Shown here piece by piece: positions 45,289 through 54,177 of a stretch of DNA of 64,000 bases. Every line of letters begins with the position of its first letter. The stretch's first letter is position 1. The position numbers and the translations under genes are program-made. Source of the DNA: JAGGTJ01 sp964457545 (GTDB lineage: Bacteria > Desulfobacterota > DSM-4660 > Desulfatiglandales > Desulfatiglandaceae); NCBI GenBank assembly GCA_964457545.1, contig CAYWEN010000004.1, positions 62,001 to 126,000 on the forward strand. The letters run 5' to 3'. Below the pieces are notes generated by a model, which was not told the origin of the DNA, ran no database searches, and saw nothing but the letters and a program-made list of their open reading frames with translations.

Positions 45289-46518
45289 ATGGACAATATT
45301 GTTGCGATACTGGCTGTTATATCCGTATGTTCCTGCTTGTATCATCTGTTGGCTCTGATTTGTGCCTTTATGTTTTTCAGGCAGAAACAGACTGCGGATA
45401 ATGGTGGTCCATGGCCAAAAGTGGCTTGTCTTAAACCCCTTTGTGGCTATGACAGGGAAACCCGTAAAAACCTGGAAAGTTTTATTTGTCAGGACTATCC
45501 TCATTACGAGGTGATATTTGGAGTCAGGGATCGTAATGATCCTGCATATCAGGCGGCTGTTGATGTCTGTAAAGAACACCCGGGCAGGAACATCAGGGTA
45601 GTTGTTGGGGAAAAGGGCAGGGGGACAAACAGAAAGGTGAGAAACCTTAGAAATATATATGATCATGTTTCGCCAGATGCACTCGTTCTTGTGCTGTCTG
45701 ATTCAGATACAAGGGTTTCAAAGGATTATATAAAGTATATGGTGAAGCCGCTTGTCAATGATTCAGGGATCGGGGCTGTAACATCGATTTACAGGATAGA
45801 GAGGATTGAAAGCGCAGGGGATTTGATTGAGGCACTTGCTGTTGAAACAGTATTTGTTCCCGGAGTACTGCTTACCAATTGCTTTTCTGATCTGCAGTTT
45901 GCCTTTGGCGCATCCATTGCTGTTGACAGGCGAACCTTTTCAGAAATCGGGGGGTTTGAAGTTATTGAAGATTACCTTGCCGATGATTACAAGATAGGAA
46001 ATCTTGTTTACAAGGGCAATCCGGCGCAGATGGATTCAGTGCATTCTCAATCGCCGGCAACTGCAAGCACAGGTTCTGCATGTAGAAAGGGTGTGTCAGG
46101 GAAACGTATTGTGCTTTCCCCATATGTTGTTTCCATCATTCCACCAGGTGAGGGTCTGTTTTCTGCACTGAATCACATTGTGCGCTGGAACAGAACAGTC
46201 AGGATATGCAAACCGGTCGGTTATTTTTTCTCGGTAGTATGTCATTCCTGTTTCTGGGCACTGATGTGTTTTATTACAGCAGGTGGAAGTATAATTGGAT
46301 GGGCAACCCTGACAGCAACCTGCCTTGTAAGGATTGTCACTGCAATGGCATTTGTAACTCTGATCAGATCCAAAAGCGGTATCCTGAAAACACTGTTAAC
46401 ACCATTATGGGACGTTGTATCAGTTATCCTGTGGGGTGTTGGATTAATGGGCAGCACGGTTACATGGAGAGGGGTAAGGTACAAGATACTCAGGGGCGGG
46501 AAGCTGAAAGAGATATAG
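45289..46518 (+). CDS. hpnI: Hopanoid glycosyltransferase HpnI, with an internal insertion
   Basis: 409 residues, GT2 fold. N-terminal TM helix, KPLCGYDRETRKNLESFICQDYPHYEVIFGV, acidic site LSDSDTRVSKDYIK, and a C-terminal pair of helices. Between LADDYKIGNLVY and RIVLSPYVV there is an extra Ser/Ala-rich segment of about 30 residues (roughly residues 245-275, including SQSPATASTGSACRKG) where HpnI is normally continuous. It starts 13 bases after hpnJ. HpnI transfers N-acetylglucosamine to bacteriohopanetetrol. Confidence 0.9.
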   Translation: MDNIVAILAVISVCSCLYHLLALICAFMFFRQKQTADNGGPWPKVACLKPLCGYDRETRKNLESFICQDYPHYEVIFGVRDRNDPAYQAAVDVCKEHPGRNIRVVVGEKGRGTNRKVRNLRNIYDHVSPDALVLVLSDSDTRVSKDYIKYMVKPLVNDSGIGAVTSIYRIERIESAGDLIEALAVETVFVPGVLLTNCFSDLQFAFGASIAVDRRTFSEIGGFEVIEDYLADDYKIGNLVYKGNPAQMDSVHSQSPATASTGSACRKGVSGKRIVLSPYVVSIIPPGEGLFSALNHIVRWNRTVRICKPVGYFFSVVCHSCFWALMCFITAGGSIIGWATLTATCLVRIVTAMAFVTLIRSKSGILKTLLTPLWDVVSVILWGVGLMGSTVTWRGVRYKILRGGKLKEI

Positions 46519-46591
46519 GGCAGGCATTGCACGCCACAGGACCTTGTCCGGGAAAACCCTGAATTATGATACGAATGGAACCTGAATAAAA

Positions 46592-47422
46592 ATGACGTCT
46601 CTTATAGTTACAGCAGATGATTTTGGATTGAACAGATCCGTAAACAGTGCAGTTAAAGAAGCAGCTCAAAATGGCATACTTACATCTGCAAGTCTTATGT
46701 TAACCGGCGATGCAGTGGATGATGCCGTTGCCATAGCAGGCGAGATAACATCTTTTGATGTAGGGCTTCACCTTTCTTTGACTGAGGGAACCCCTGTTTC
46801 ATCTCCGCACATTATTCCTGATCTCGTTGAAAAGAATGGCCGTTTTTATGAGTCTCCTGCCAGACAGGGGATATTGCTGCAATTCAAAAAAGGGGTTGAT
46901 GAACAGGTAGAAAACGAGGTGTCTGCCCAGTTCAATGCGTTTGCAGATACAGGTATTTCCTTCGGTCATATAGACAGTCATCATCATTTGCACATACATC
47001 CAAAGCTTTTTGACATTGTCCTGAAAAATGCATCCCTGCACAAATTGCGTACGGTCAGGATCCCCTATGAACCCTGGAACATTTCCGGCCGGATATGTTC
47101 CGGGCACAAGGTGCGGAACATGTTTTACTCTATGGTCTTTTCTCCCCTGTGTTATCTATGCAGACAAAAGGCCAGGCTGGCAGGTCTGATGTCATCTGAT
47201 GCTGTTTTTGGTCTGTGTTGCACCGGCCGGATTACCGAAGAATGGATATTAAAGCTGATAGATCTTATCTCTGAACAGGACAGGGTTTTTGAGCTTTATA
47301 CCCACCCCAGCAACATATCAGGCAGTTCAGGTATGGAAGAGTTAAAGGCACTTGTAAGTCCTGAGGTAAAAAACAGAATACATGACAGGGGAATAAGACT
47401 TGTCAGATATTCAGACCTGTAA
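46592..47422 (+). CDS. hpnK: Hopanoid biosynthesis deacetylase HpnK (ChbG/YdjC family)
   Basis: 276 residues. YdjC-fold metal site: TADDFGL at the N-terminus, GLHLSLTEG, and HIDSHHHLHIHP. It would remove the acetyl group from N-acetylglucosaminyl-bacteriohopanetetrol. The last gene of the hpnJ-I-K unit, 73 bases after hpnI. The downstream hairpin 47428-47473 may end the transcript. Confidence 0.92.
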   Translation: MTSLIVTADDFGLNRSVNSAVKEAAQNGILTSASLMLTGDAVDDAVAIAGEITSFDVGLHLSLTEGTPVSSPHIIPDLVEKNGRFYESPARQGILLQFKKGVDEQVENEVSAQFNAFADTGISFGHIDSHHHLHIHPKLFDIVLKNASLHKLRTVRIPYEPWNISGRICSGHKVRNMFYSMVFSPLCYLCRQKARLAGLMSSDAVFGLCCTGRITEEWILKLIDLISEQDRVFELYTHPSNISGSSGMEELKALVSPEVKNRIHDRGIRLVRYSDL

Positions 47423-47427
47423 ACCGG

Positions 47428-47473
47428 AAGACGGAATGCTCTGAATTAAACTGTAATTTCAGAAAATCGTCTT
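47428..47473 (+). terminator. Candidate terminator of the hpnJIK unit
   Basis: AAGACG (47428-47433) pairs with CGTCTT (47468-47473); inside, CTGAATT and AATTTCAG can pair. A short TTTT follows. Imperfect. Confidence 0.35.
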
Positions 47474-47573
47474 TTAGGGTTTGATTACAGTAGAAATTTA
47501 AGGTAGTATCTGTAATATTCGTTGCGTAAGGTTTGATTAATATGAAAAACAATAAAAAAGATAAGGAGGCATT

Positions 47574-48041
47574 ATGAGACGACTATCAACGCTATTGGGA
47601 GTTTTTTGTATGTTGGTATTTATAGCAGGAGGTTGTAACAACAGCAAGGAACCTGCCAAGGGAACTGCCGAAGGTTCAAAACAGACCGTGCAGGAGACAA
47701 AGGAAGGTGACTCTTCCAAGGGTATTGTTGAAACGGGTAAAGAAGCAGCCGGTAAAGTGCTTGACAGCGTGAAAGAAACAACAAAAGAAGCAGTGGACAC
47801 TGTTAAAGACAAGGCCGAAGAAACAGTGAATGCCGCCAAGGATACAGTACAGGAAGTGGTAGATTCCGGTAAAGAAAAGGTCAGTGAAACAGTGGATGCT
47901 GTAAAAGATGCATCCGAGGATGTTGCAAAACCGGTAGTTGACAAGGCAAACAACGCTGCTGAAACAGTACAGGAAAAGGAAGATGCCCTGGACAAGGTAA
48001 AAAGTGATGCCAAGGCATTGTTTGGTACAGACAAGAAGTAG
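47574..48041 (+). CDS. Lipoprotein with amphipathic helical repeats
   Basis: 155 residues, AAGGAGG before the ATG. Lipoprotein signal with lipobox AGGC near residue 21. From about residue 45 on, repeats of the type K/E-rich 11-mers (TKEAVDTVKDKAEETVNAAKD) form long amphipathic helices like apolipoprotein, LEA or YtxH-type proteins. Almost only Lys, Glu, Ala, Asp, Val and Thr. Role unknown; a structural or membrane-binding envelope protein is plausible. Confidence 0.78.
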   Translation: MRRLSTLLGVFCMLVFIAGGCNNSKEPAKGTAEGSKQTVQETKEGDSSKGIVETGKEAAGKVLDSVKETTKEAVDTVKDKAEETVNAAKDTVQEVVDSGKEKVSETVDAVKDASEDVAKPVVDKANNAAETVQEKEDALDKVKSDAKALFGTDKK

Positions 48042-48064
48042 ATAACGTTACATAAAATAACAGG

Positions 48065-48221
48065 TCTGAATCCTGCATTTGCCAGATCAGCTGTTTTTCG
48101 TCTGCAGATAAGATGCTTTGTTCAGGATCAAGATGTATGCGAAAATTTTAACCAGTGTTTTAAGGAGTAAGAGTTGAGTATATGTTATAGACAACACTCC
48201 CTTTGAGATGCAGGATTCAGA
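48065..48221. repeat. R4 element: 157-bp segment with 14-bp perfect inverted ends
   Basis: TCTGAATCCTGCAT (48065-48078) and its exact reverse complement ATGCAGGATTCAGA (48208-48221) bracket 129 bases without a gene, between the convergent lipoprotein (+) and zinc dehydrogenase (-). Single copy here. It could also be a terminator-like fold, but the long loop suggests a small inverted-repeat element. Confidence 0.5.
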
Positions 48222-48285
48222 TCAGATTATTCTCTCTGATATTACCAGGATGTAAAAACAGACAGTATGACCCAGATCAGGACAT

Positions 48286-49317
48286 TTACATGTGCGGCAT
48301 CAATATTACCTTGACACATTCATGGGTTACAGGGTCTGCAACGGCCTGAAAACCATGGCCAGCATCTTCAAGACTTAATCTGTGGGTTATCAGTCTGTTG
48401 ATATTGACAGTCTTTGCCCTGATCAGTCTTAATGCAGTGTTGCAGTCCTCAGGAGCAGCAGCATATGTACTTGTTATATTTACCTCTGTACGCCAGAATA
48501 TCGTGTTAATGTCATAGGGAATCTTTGCTCCCTCAGAAAATCCTGCGAACAAAAGGATTGTTCCTCCCCTTTCAACAGATCTTAGTGCCTGTTCCATAAA
48601 ACCTTCAAAACACACTATAACAATATCTGCAAGATATCCTTTCTGTGTTTTGCCGATAGCAGAGGCTATATCATCATTGGCATCAAGGACAATATCTGCT
48701 CCCATTTTTTTTGCCATATCAAGCCGGTATGGAATTGTATCTGCTGCTGCAACAAGGCCTGCCCCCAGCCCTTTTGCCAGGCCCACATGCAAAAGTCCTG
48801 CTATACCTGTCCCCAGAACAAGCACACTGTGCCCTGCCTTGACACCTGCCCTTTTCTGGCCTCTTAAAACACAGGCAAGGGGTTCCATAAAAGATGCCTC
48901 TTCATAGGTAATGTCATCAGGGATATGAAAAACCCCGCGATCCACATTTATTGCCGGGATCCTTACATATTCTGCAAAACCGCCGGGGTCAAAATGTGTG
49001 CCTCTTAACAGGGTGTCGCATACGGTATGGTTCCCATTAAGACAATAGTGACAGGTGTTGCATGGTACGTGATGGGTGGCGGTCACCCTGTCGTTTACCG
49101 AGAATTTGTTTACCCCCTTGCCTGTTTTAACAATATCTCCTGCAACTTCATGACCAAGTACAAGAGGGATCTTGTCTCTGCGATACCATTCCATTACATC
49201 ACTTCCGCATATTCCGCTTGCAACAACCTTTAACAGTATCTCTCCCGCTCCTATGTCAGGAACAGGCATCTGACAAACCCTTACATCGTTATTGCTGTAA
49301 TACATCAATACCCGCAT
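48286..49317 (-). CDS. Zinc-dependent medium-chain alcohol/polyol dehydrogenase
   Basis: 343 residues, ACAGGA upstream. Structural zinc: C-x2-C-x2-C-x7-C in PCNTCHYCLNGNHTVC. Catalytic zinc: GICGSDVMEW and LGHEVAGD. NAD-binding VLGTGIAGLLHVGLAKGLG. The family oxidises threonine, sorbitol, or other secondary alcohols. The stop of the aldolase gene is three bases before its start, so the two form a unit and probably act on the same carbohydrate. Confidence 0.88.
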   Translation of the reverse strand: MRVLMYYSNNDVRVCQMPVPDIGAGEILLKVVASGICGSDVMEWYRRDKIPLVLGHEVAGDIVKTGKGVNKFSVNDRVTATHHVPCNTCHYCLNGNHTVCDTLLRGTHFDPGGFAEYVRIPAINVDRGVFHIPDDITYEEASFMEPLACVLRGQKRAGVKAGHSVLVLGTGIAGLLHVGLAKGLGAGLVAAADTIPYRLDMAKKMGADIVLDANDDIASAIGKTQKGYLADIVIVCFEGFMEQALRSVERGGTILLFAGFSEGAKIPYDINTIFWRTEVNITSTYAAAPEDCNTALRLIRAKTVNINRLITHRLSLEDAGHGFQAVADPVTHECVKVILMPHM

Positions 49318-49319
49318 TT

Positions 49320-50219
49320 TTATTCCTGTCCGTCATTTTTTACAGACTCAAAGAGATCCAGTGCACCCCTCGGAGTATTGTTAGCATGTATTATGGAATT
49401 CAATGCCATCATCATGGCCCTGGCATGTGGGTTTTGCCATACATTTCTGCCAAGGTTTACCCCTATTGCCCCCTTTTGCATGCCATCATAAACAAATTCA
49501 AAGACTTCAAGTTCTGTTTCACACCTTGGCCCACCTGCAATAACTACTGGGACAGGACATCCGGTTGTCACCTTTTCAAAATTTTCAGGGCAGTAATATG
49601 TCTTTACTATCCGTGCCCCTAATTCGGCAGCAATCCGGCAGGCAAGTGCAAGATAACGGGCTGTTCGCTTTTCCATTTCTTTCCCTACAGCAGTAACTGC
49701 CATTACAGGTATGTTGTATTCTTCACACTCATCAACCAGCATTGCAAGGTTTTGGAGTGTCTGTCTCTCGTATTTTGTGCCAACAAATATTGAGATGCCA
49801 ACTGCAGCCACATTCAACCTGATCATCTCTTCTACAGAGGTGGTTATGACCTCATTTGCCAGATCATCACCTATAACACTTGTGCCTCCTGATACCCTGA
49901 GTATGATTGGCGTCTGTATGTCCGGATCTATGGCCGCTCTGAGCACACCTCTGGTTACAAACAGTCCGTCTGCAAATGGAACAAGTTCTTTAATGGTATT
50001 TCCAGGTCTTTCAAGACATCGTGTAGGGCCCTGAAAATATCCATGGTCTATAGGGAGAAATTGGCAATGTCCGTCATCCTTTATAAGACGGGAAAGACGG
50101 TTTTTCATTCCCCATCCTGTATTCTCTGCCCCTTTTATACTCTTTTTACCTGTGACAACCTCTTCCTTTGGCAGTTCTTTCGGATCTCTTGCATCCAAGA
50201 TTCCCTCTGCATCTGGCAT
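49320..50219 (-). CDS. LsrF-like class I aldolase/thiolase
   Basis: 299 residues, GGAGG upstream. Strong resemblance to LsrF of the autoinducer-2 pathway and to DhnA/FbaB-type aldolases: WGMKNRLSRL, DHGYFQGPTRCLERPGN, GTKYERQTLQNLAMLVDECE, a Schiff-base lysine in ARIVKTYYCPENF, and CPVPVVIAGGPR. LsrF cleaves 3-hydroxy-5-phosphonooxypentane-2,4-dione with CoA. No lsrACDBKR genes are here. Other family members make 2-amino-3,7-dideoxyheptulosonate (AroA'). With the adjacent dehydrogenase, an unassigned sugar-phosphate route is likely. Confidence 0.82.
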   Translation of the reverse strand: MPDAEGILDARDPKELPKEEVVTGKKSIKGAENTGWGMKNRLSRLIKDDGHCQFLPIDHGYFQGPTRCLERPGNTIKELVPFADGLFVTRGVLRAAIDPDIQTPIILRVSGGTSVIGDDLANEVITTSVEEMIRLNVAAVGISIFVGTKYERQTLQNLAMLVDECEEYNIPVMAVTAVGKEMEKRTARYLALACRIAAELGARIVKTYYCPENFEKVTTGCPVPVVIAGGPRCETELEVFEFVYDGMQKGAIGVNLGRNVWQNPHARAMMMALNSIIHANNTPRGALDLFESVKNDGQE

Positions 50220-50328
50220 ATTTTTCCTCCTGAGATGGTTTTGGCTGGATGGTTTTGGAAAAAACGGCTGAACCGATTTTTATCCATAAATAACTATGCT
50301 TAGGTTTGAGTTGAAATAATTATTATTT

Positions 50329-51105
50329 ATGTCTAATATACAATGTATGGAAGATTACAAAAAACGTTTGGCTTTGGCAATAGCAGAAACAGGTGCACTC
50401 TTTATAGACAAGAACCTTGTTTTGAAGGATGGTCGTCCAACCCCGTACTTTGTCAACATGGGAATGTTCAGAACAGGTCGTCTTAGCCTGGAACTTGGTT
50501 CCGTTTTTGCGGATATGATAGTTGACAAAAACCTTGTCAGTGATATTGATATAATACTGGGGCCTTCCTACAAAGGCAGTTCCATTGCTCTTGCAACTGC
50601 TGTATCTGTATGGAAAGATCATGGGATTGATCTTATGTTTGAATATGACCGAAAAGAACCCAAGTCCCATGGCGAGGCAAGCACATCAAAAAGCATGTTT
50701 GTTACAGGCGCCTTTTTTGAGGGTTGCAGAATAGTTATTGTGGATGACGTGGCTACATCCATGAAAACCAAGTATGATATCTTGGGCAAGATATATAAGG
50801 AGGCTGACAAACGCAATATAAGATGCCAGGTAAAAGCTCTTGTCATTGCGGTAGATCGTGAACAAACAGGTCCTGTATATGACAGGCATAACAGGCTGGT
50901 GCTTGATTCCAAAGGTGCCAACGCCATACAGGATTTCATGTCAAAAACAGGAGTGCCTGTTTTTTCTGTGGCAGGAATTAGAGAAATTTTTAATTATCTG
51001 TATACTTCCAAAACACCTTTGCTTGTTAACGGAACACGCAAGCCAATAAACAGGGAAACAATGGAAAACCTCAATGAATACTTTGAATTATACGGAACTG
51101 ATTAA
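50329..51105 (+). CDS. Orotate phosphoribosyltransferase-like protein
   Basis: 258 residues; ATG at 50329 without a clear ribosome binding site (another ATG at 50344). PRTase type I fold: GRPTPYFVNMGMF, LGPSYKGSSIALA, a PRPP loop IVIVDDVATSM, and C-terminal part typical of longer OPRT-like proteins. PyrE makes OMP from orotate and PRPP. The PRPP motif has ATS where classical PyrE has ITTG, and the C-terminal 40 residues are extra; so it may be a true PyrE variant or a relative with a different base. The Nudix gene overlaps its end. Confidence 0.72.
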   Translation: MSNIQCMEDYKKRLALAIAETGALFIDKNLVLKDGRPTPYFVNMGMFRTGRLSLELGSVFADMIVDKNLVSDIDIILGPSYKGSSIALATAVSVWKDHGIDLMFEYDRKEPKSHGEASTSKSMFVTGAFFEGCRIVIVDDVATSMKTKYDILGKIYKEADKRNIRCQVKALVIAVDREQTGPVYDRHNRLVLDSKGANAIQDFMSKTGVPVFSVAGIREIFNYLYTSKTPLLVNGTRKPINRETMENLNEYFELYGTD

Positions 51106-51655
51106 AGAGAGACTCAGATCAAAAGAGGTAAAAATTACAGATAATATTGATCCATCGTACAGGCATGCTGCTGTTCTTATCCCGTTTTTTCGGGAAAACA
51201 ACACCCTAAAGGTTCTTTTTACAAAAAGAACCTTTGAAGTAGAGCATCATAAGGGTCAGATATCATTCCCAGGCGGTGCTGTGGACAGCAGCCGGGATGC
51301 ATCTTTTTTAGATACTGCATTGAGAGAAACAGAAGAAGAGATAGGAATCAGCAGTTCTCATGTATCCATACTGGGGCAGGTTGATGATGTCATTGCAAAG
51401 GCATCAGACTTTATAATTCATCCCTTTGTGGGAACGATACCGTACCCTTGCAACTTTAGACTTAGTCGGGCCGAGGTGGACCGTATTATAACAGTGCCAT
51501 TGGATGTGTTTGATCCCAGAAATCCGGTAACGGCAAGGGATGCTGCGGGTAATAGAAACTTTAACACACCTGTCTATGAGTATCAGGGGGAGTTTATATG
51601 GGGAGCTACAGCAAGAATAATGGCAAATGTCATACAAATAATAGGTGACATTTGA
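51074..51655 (+). CDS. Nudix hydrolase, CoA pyrophosphatase type (NudL-like)
   Basis: 193 residues; overlaps the end of the OPRT-like gene by 32 bases, so translation is coupled. The NuCoA motif LFTKRTFEVEHHKGQISFPGG precedes the Nudix box, which runs GGAVDSSRDASFLDTALRET and then EEEIGI. The enzymes split CoA or acyl-CoA into 3',5'-ADP and phosphopantetheine. Substrate is inferred from the CoA motif. Confidence 0.85.
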   Translation: MNTLNYTELIKERLRSKEVKITDNIDPSYRHAAVLIPFFRENNTLKVLFTKRTFEVEHHKGQISFPGGAVDSSRDASFLDTALRETEEEIGISSSHVSILGQVDDVIAKASDFIIHPFVGTIPYPCNFRLSRAEVDRIITVPLDVFDPRNPVTARDAAGNRNFNTPVYEYQGEFIWGATARIMANVIQIIGDI

Positions 51656-51862
51656 TGCTGAAAGTCATCTGTTTAATGCTGCAGGCTCAGGGATTTACGG
51701 TTGCAAATCTTTGATCTGATATTGTTGGAAGCATGAAAAAAACAGGTGCTCTCAAAAATAGTTCCATATGGTTTCTGCTTGCGTATTTTGATATAATCAG
51801 ATATATCTCAGACAAAATTATTTGCAAAAAACAGAAACAATAGCAGATTTTACTGTTTTTAT

Positions 51863-51936
51863 CGGGACGTGGCTCAGTCTGGTAGAGCACCGCGTTCGGG
51901 ACGCGGGGGTCGCTGGTTCAAATCCAGTCGTCCCGA
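51863..51936 (+). tRNA. tRNA-Pro(CGG)
   Basis: 74 bases. Acceptor stem CGGGACG (51863-51869) with CGTCCCG (51929-51935), D-arm GGCTCAGTCTGGTAGAGC, anticodon stem CCGCG/CGCGG with loop TTCGGGA (anticodon CGG), T-arm CTGGTTCAAATCCAG, discriminator A. No encoded CCA (TCATT follows), so it needs the CCA-adding enzyme encoded downstream. Confidence 0.96.
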
Positions 51937-52609
51937 TCATTATCTGTTATTCCAATGTGTTCCCATGCCCGTCTTTGCTGTTTGCAAGCAGGGTTTTCAG
52001 TCAGCCTTCCAAATACAGCAATATCCAGTGAATCTTGCATTGGATGTTGCAATGCCTTTGTCAAAAGATCAGGACAAATATTGTCAGCAGTATCTCGATG
52101 TCAGACTCCGTAATCTGCCTCATTGTCAGCAGCGTTGTTGTGTTATGCTGATGGCATTATGGGTCGGTCTTTCAGGACGGTATCCAAAAGGATTGTTGTC
52201 AAATTTCATTGTTGCGTGTGCAACATGATCCGGCGTTCTGTAAGATTGCAACCCGTCCCTTTGTTTTCCTTTGGTGTCTCTGCCGCTTTGATTGGCGGTG
52301 GGAAATCGCTCTCCGGTTTCATACCCTGTACATATTATCTTTTATGTCCGCTTCAAATGCCCTGTTCAGTTCCCCTTCTATTCCAACAGCCCTTATGGTT
52401 GGGGTTTTCTCTTAAACCGGGATATTTGCGGTATCCTCCAGAACAGAGTGAAATCTCAGGCTGGCCGGCTCCTTGTTGCACGGATGCACAAATCCCCTCC
52501 CTCAATATGCGGACAGCGCAATAAGATTCAAGGTGTAAAAAAGAGGCAAAAATATGGTTTTTGTTTTTGGTCTTGCAAAATCATCGTATATAGCGAATCG
52601 GGCGGTTTT
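51937..52609. other. Long intergenic region between tRNA-Pro and the CCA gene
   Basis: 673 bases with no supported gene. The open frame upstream of the CCA-adding enzyme (52292-52609) has no protein-like composition and no similarity to class II nucleotidyltransferase N-termini. A short palindrome (GTTGCGTGTGCAAC) lies near 52212. Nothing else is recognised. Confidence 0.5.
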
Positions 52610-53923
52610 ATGTGTATTACATTCCCTGATTTTTTAAATATGATTCTCAGTCGTCTCTCAGAGGCGGGATATGAAGCATATATTGTTGGAGGTGCGGTCA
52701 GGGATATTTGTATGAACCGGTCTGTAAGTGACTGGGATATAGCTACATCTGCATCTTCCGAGGAAATAAGGAAGGTCTTTCACACGGAAAGACTCTTTTC
52801 TCTTAAACATGATACAGTTACTATACTTGACAGAAAAGGCCTCACTTTTGAGCTGACGCCGTTTCGGGGCAAATCCGGCATTACAGAAGATCTCATGCTA
52901 AGAGATTTTACGATCAATGCCATGGCATTGTTGCCTGGGAAATCAAGGATAATAGACCCTGCCAATGGCCTGACCGACATCTCGAAAAAACTCATAAGAG
53001 CAACTGGCAGTCCTCATGACCGTTTCTGTGAAGATCCCATACGTATTATCAGGGCTGTGAGGCTTGCCGTATCCCTTGATTTTAAAATCGAAGACAATAC
53101 CATGCAGGCTGTCAGACAACTGTGTTCCAGCCTTGAAACAACCGCTCCTGAACGGATAAGGGATGAACTGAACAAGATTCTTGTCTCTTTGACTCCTTCC
53201 AGGGCCTTTAACCTGATGTTTGAAACAGGCATTCTGGGAATTATCCTCCCTGAATTGACCAAGGGATACAAAATGACACAGAATGCATATCACAAGTATA
53301 CTGTTTATAGACATATTATGGAAACAGTAGACAATATCCGGCCTGATCTTGAATTAAGGTGGGCAGCCCTGCTGCATGATATCGCAAAACCGTATGTCAG
53401 AAAAAGACTTGATGGGCAATGGGTATTCCATGGACATGAACAGGCCAGTGCAAAACTTGCAGAAGAAATACTTGAAAGGTTGAGATTAAGCAAGAAAAGG
53501 ATCAGGAATATAACAAGCCTTGTGAGGCATCATTTTATAGATTATGATTTCAGATGGAGTGATGGTGCGGTAAGACGTCTGGTCAGAAAGGCAGGAAAGA
53601 ATCATATCATGAAACTTGTAGAACTGCGTAAGGCCGACCTTGCTGCACATGGAATAAACAATGACTGGTTTCCCTGTCTGGATGATCTGGAAAGACGTAT
53701 CTGTGAACAGACAAAAAAAGGCGTTGCCTGTATAGAGATAAAAGATCTTGCCATAAACGGCACTACCGTAATGCGGCATCTTGGACTTCCTCCGTCTCCT
53801 GAGGTGGGGAGGATACTGGCTTCTTTGAGAGATATGGTTACAGACAAACCAGAACTTAATACAAAAGAAAAACTTGTTTTTCTGCTGAATTCTGTATTCA
53901 GAAAACATACAGAAAGGACCTGA
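52610..53923 (+). CDS. CCA-adding enzyme/poly(A) polymerase family with HD domain
   Basis: 437 residues from the ATG at 52610 (MCITFPDFLN); the longer upstream frame is rejected. Class II tRNA nucleotidyltransferase: GGAVRD, catalytic SDWDIAT (D41, D43), MLRDFTINAMAL, EDPIRIIRAVRLAV. A C-terminal HD phosphohydrolase domain has LLHDIAKP and HFIDYDFRW. It adds CCA to tRNA 3' ends; the neighbouring tRNA-Pro lacks an encoded CCA. Confidence 0.9.
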   Translation: MCITFPDFLNMILSRLSEAGYEAYIVGGAVRDICMNRSVSDWDIATSASSEEIRKVFHTERLFSLKHDTVTILDRKGLTFELTPFRGKSGITEDLMLRDFTINAMALLPGKSRIIDPANGLTDISKKLIRATGSPHDRFCEDPIRIIRAVRLAVSLDFKIEDNTMQAVRQLCSSLETTAPERIRDELNKILVSLTPSRAFNLMFETGILGIILPELTKGYKMTQNAYHKYTVYRHIMETVDNIRPDLELRWAALLHDIAKPYVRKRLDGQWVFHGHEQASAKLAEEILERLRLSKKRIRNITSLVRHHFIDYDFRWSDGAVRRLVRKAGKNHIMKLVELRKADLAAHGINNDWFPCLDDLERRICEQTKKGVACIEIKDLAINGTTVMRHLGLPPSPEVGRILASLRDMVTDKPELNTKEKLVFLLNSVFRKHTERT

Positions 53924-54042
53924 ATCCTTGCTTGCCATTTCTGAATCATCAAATAAAAAATGATTTGATATTATCATATAATAATGCCCTGCCTGTTGCT
54001 TAACTCTTTCCCTCCGCCCCCCCCATTGAATTTACATCGTTT

Positions 54043-54177
54043 CCATCTGTAAATGGCCTTTTTGTGCAGCCCCGGTGTCAACCTGCGGGAATACCTTGTG
54101 CGGTGCGCTATAGGTATGTTTCTGGATAATACCCTGATTTCCCTGATCCTGTCCAAAAAGTCTTGTCTATGGGTTGG
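54043..54177 (+). repeat. R1 repeat, full copy (direct)
   Basis: 135 bases from CCATCTGTAAATGGCCTTTT through TGCAGCCCCGGTGTCAACCT, GCGGGAATACC, ACCCTGATTTCCCTGATCC to TCTATGGGTTGGA. Same order of blocks as 36671 (inverted) and 57078 (direct). Left flank of the molybdoenzyme gene. Confidence 0.8.

Noticed and set aside
52292..52609. In-frame upstream extension of the CCA-adding enzyme
   Set aside because: 106 extra codons have no nucleotidyltransferase similarity and odd composition; the enzyme starts naturally at 52610.
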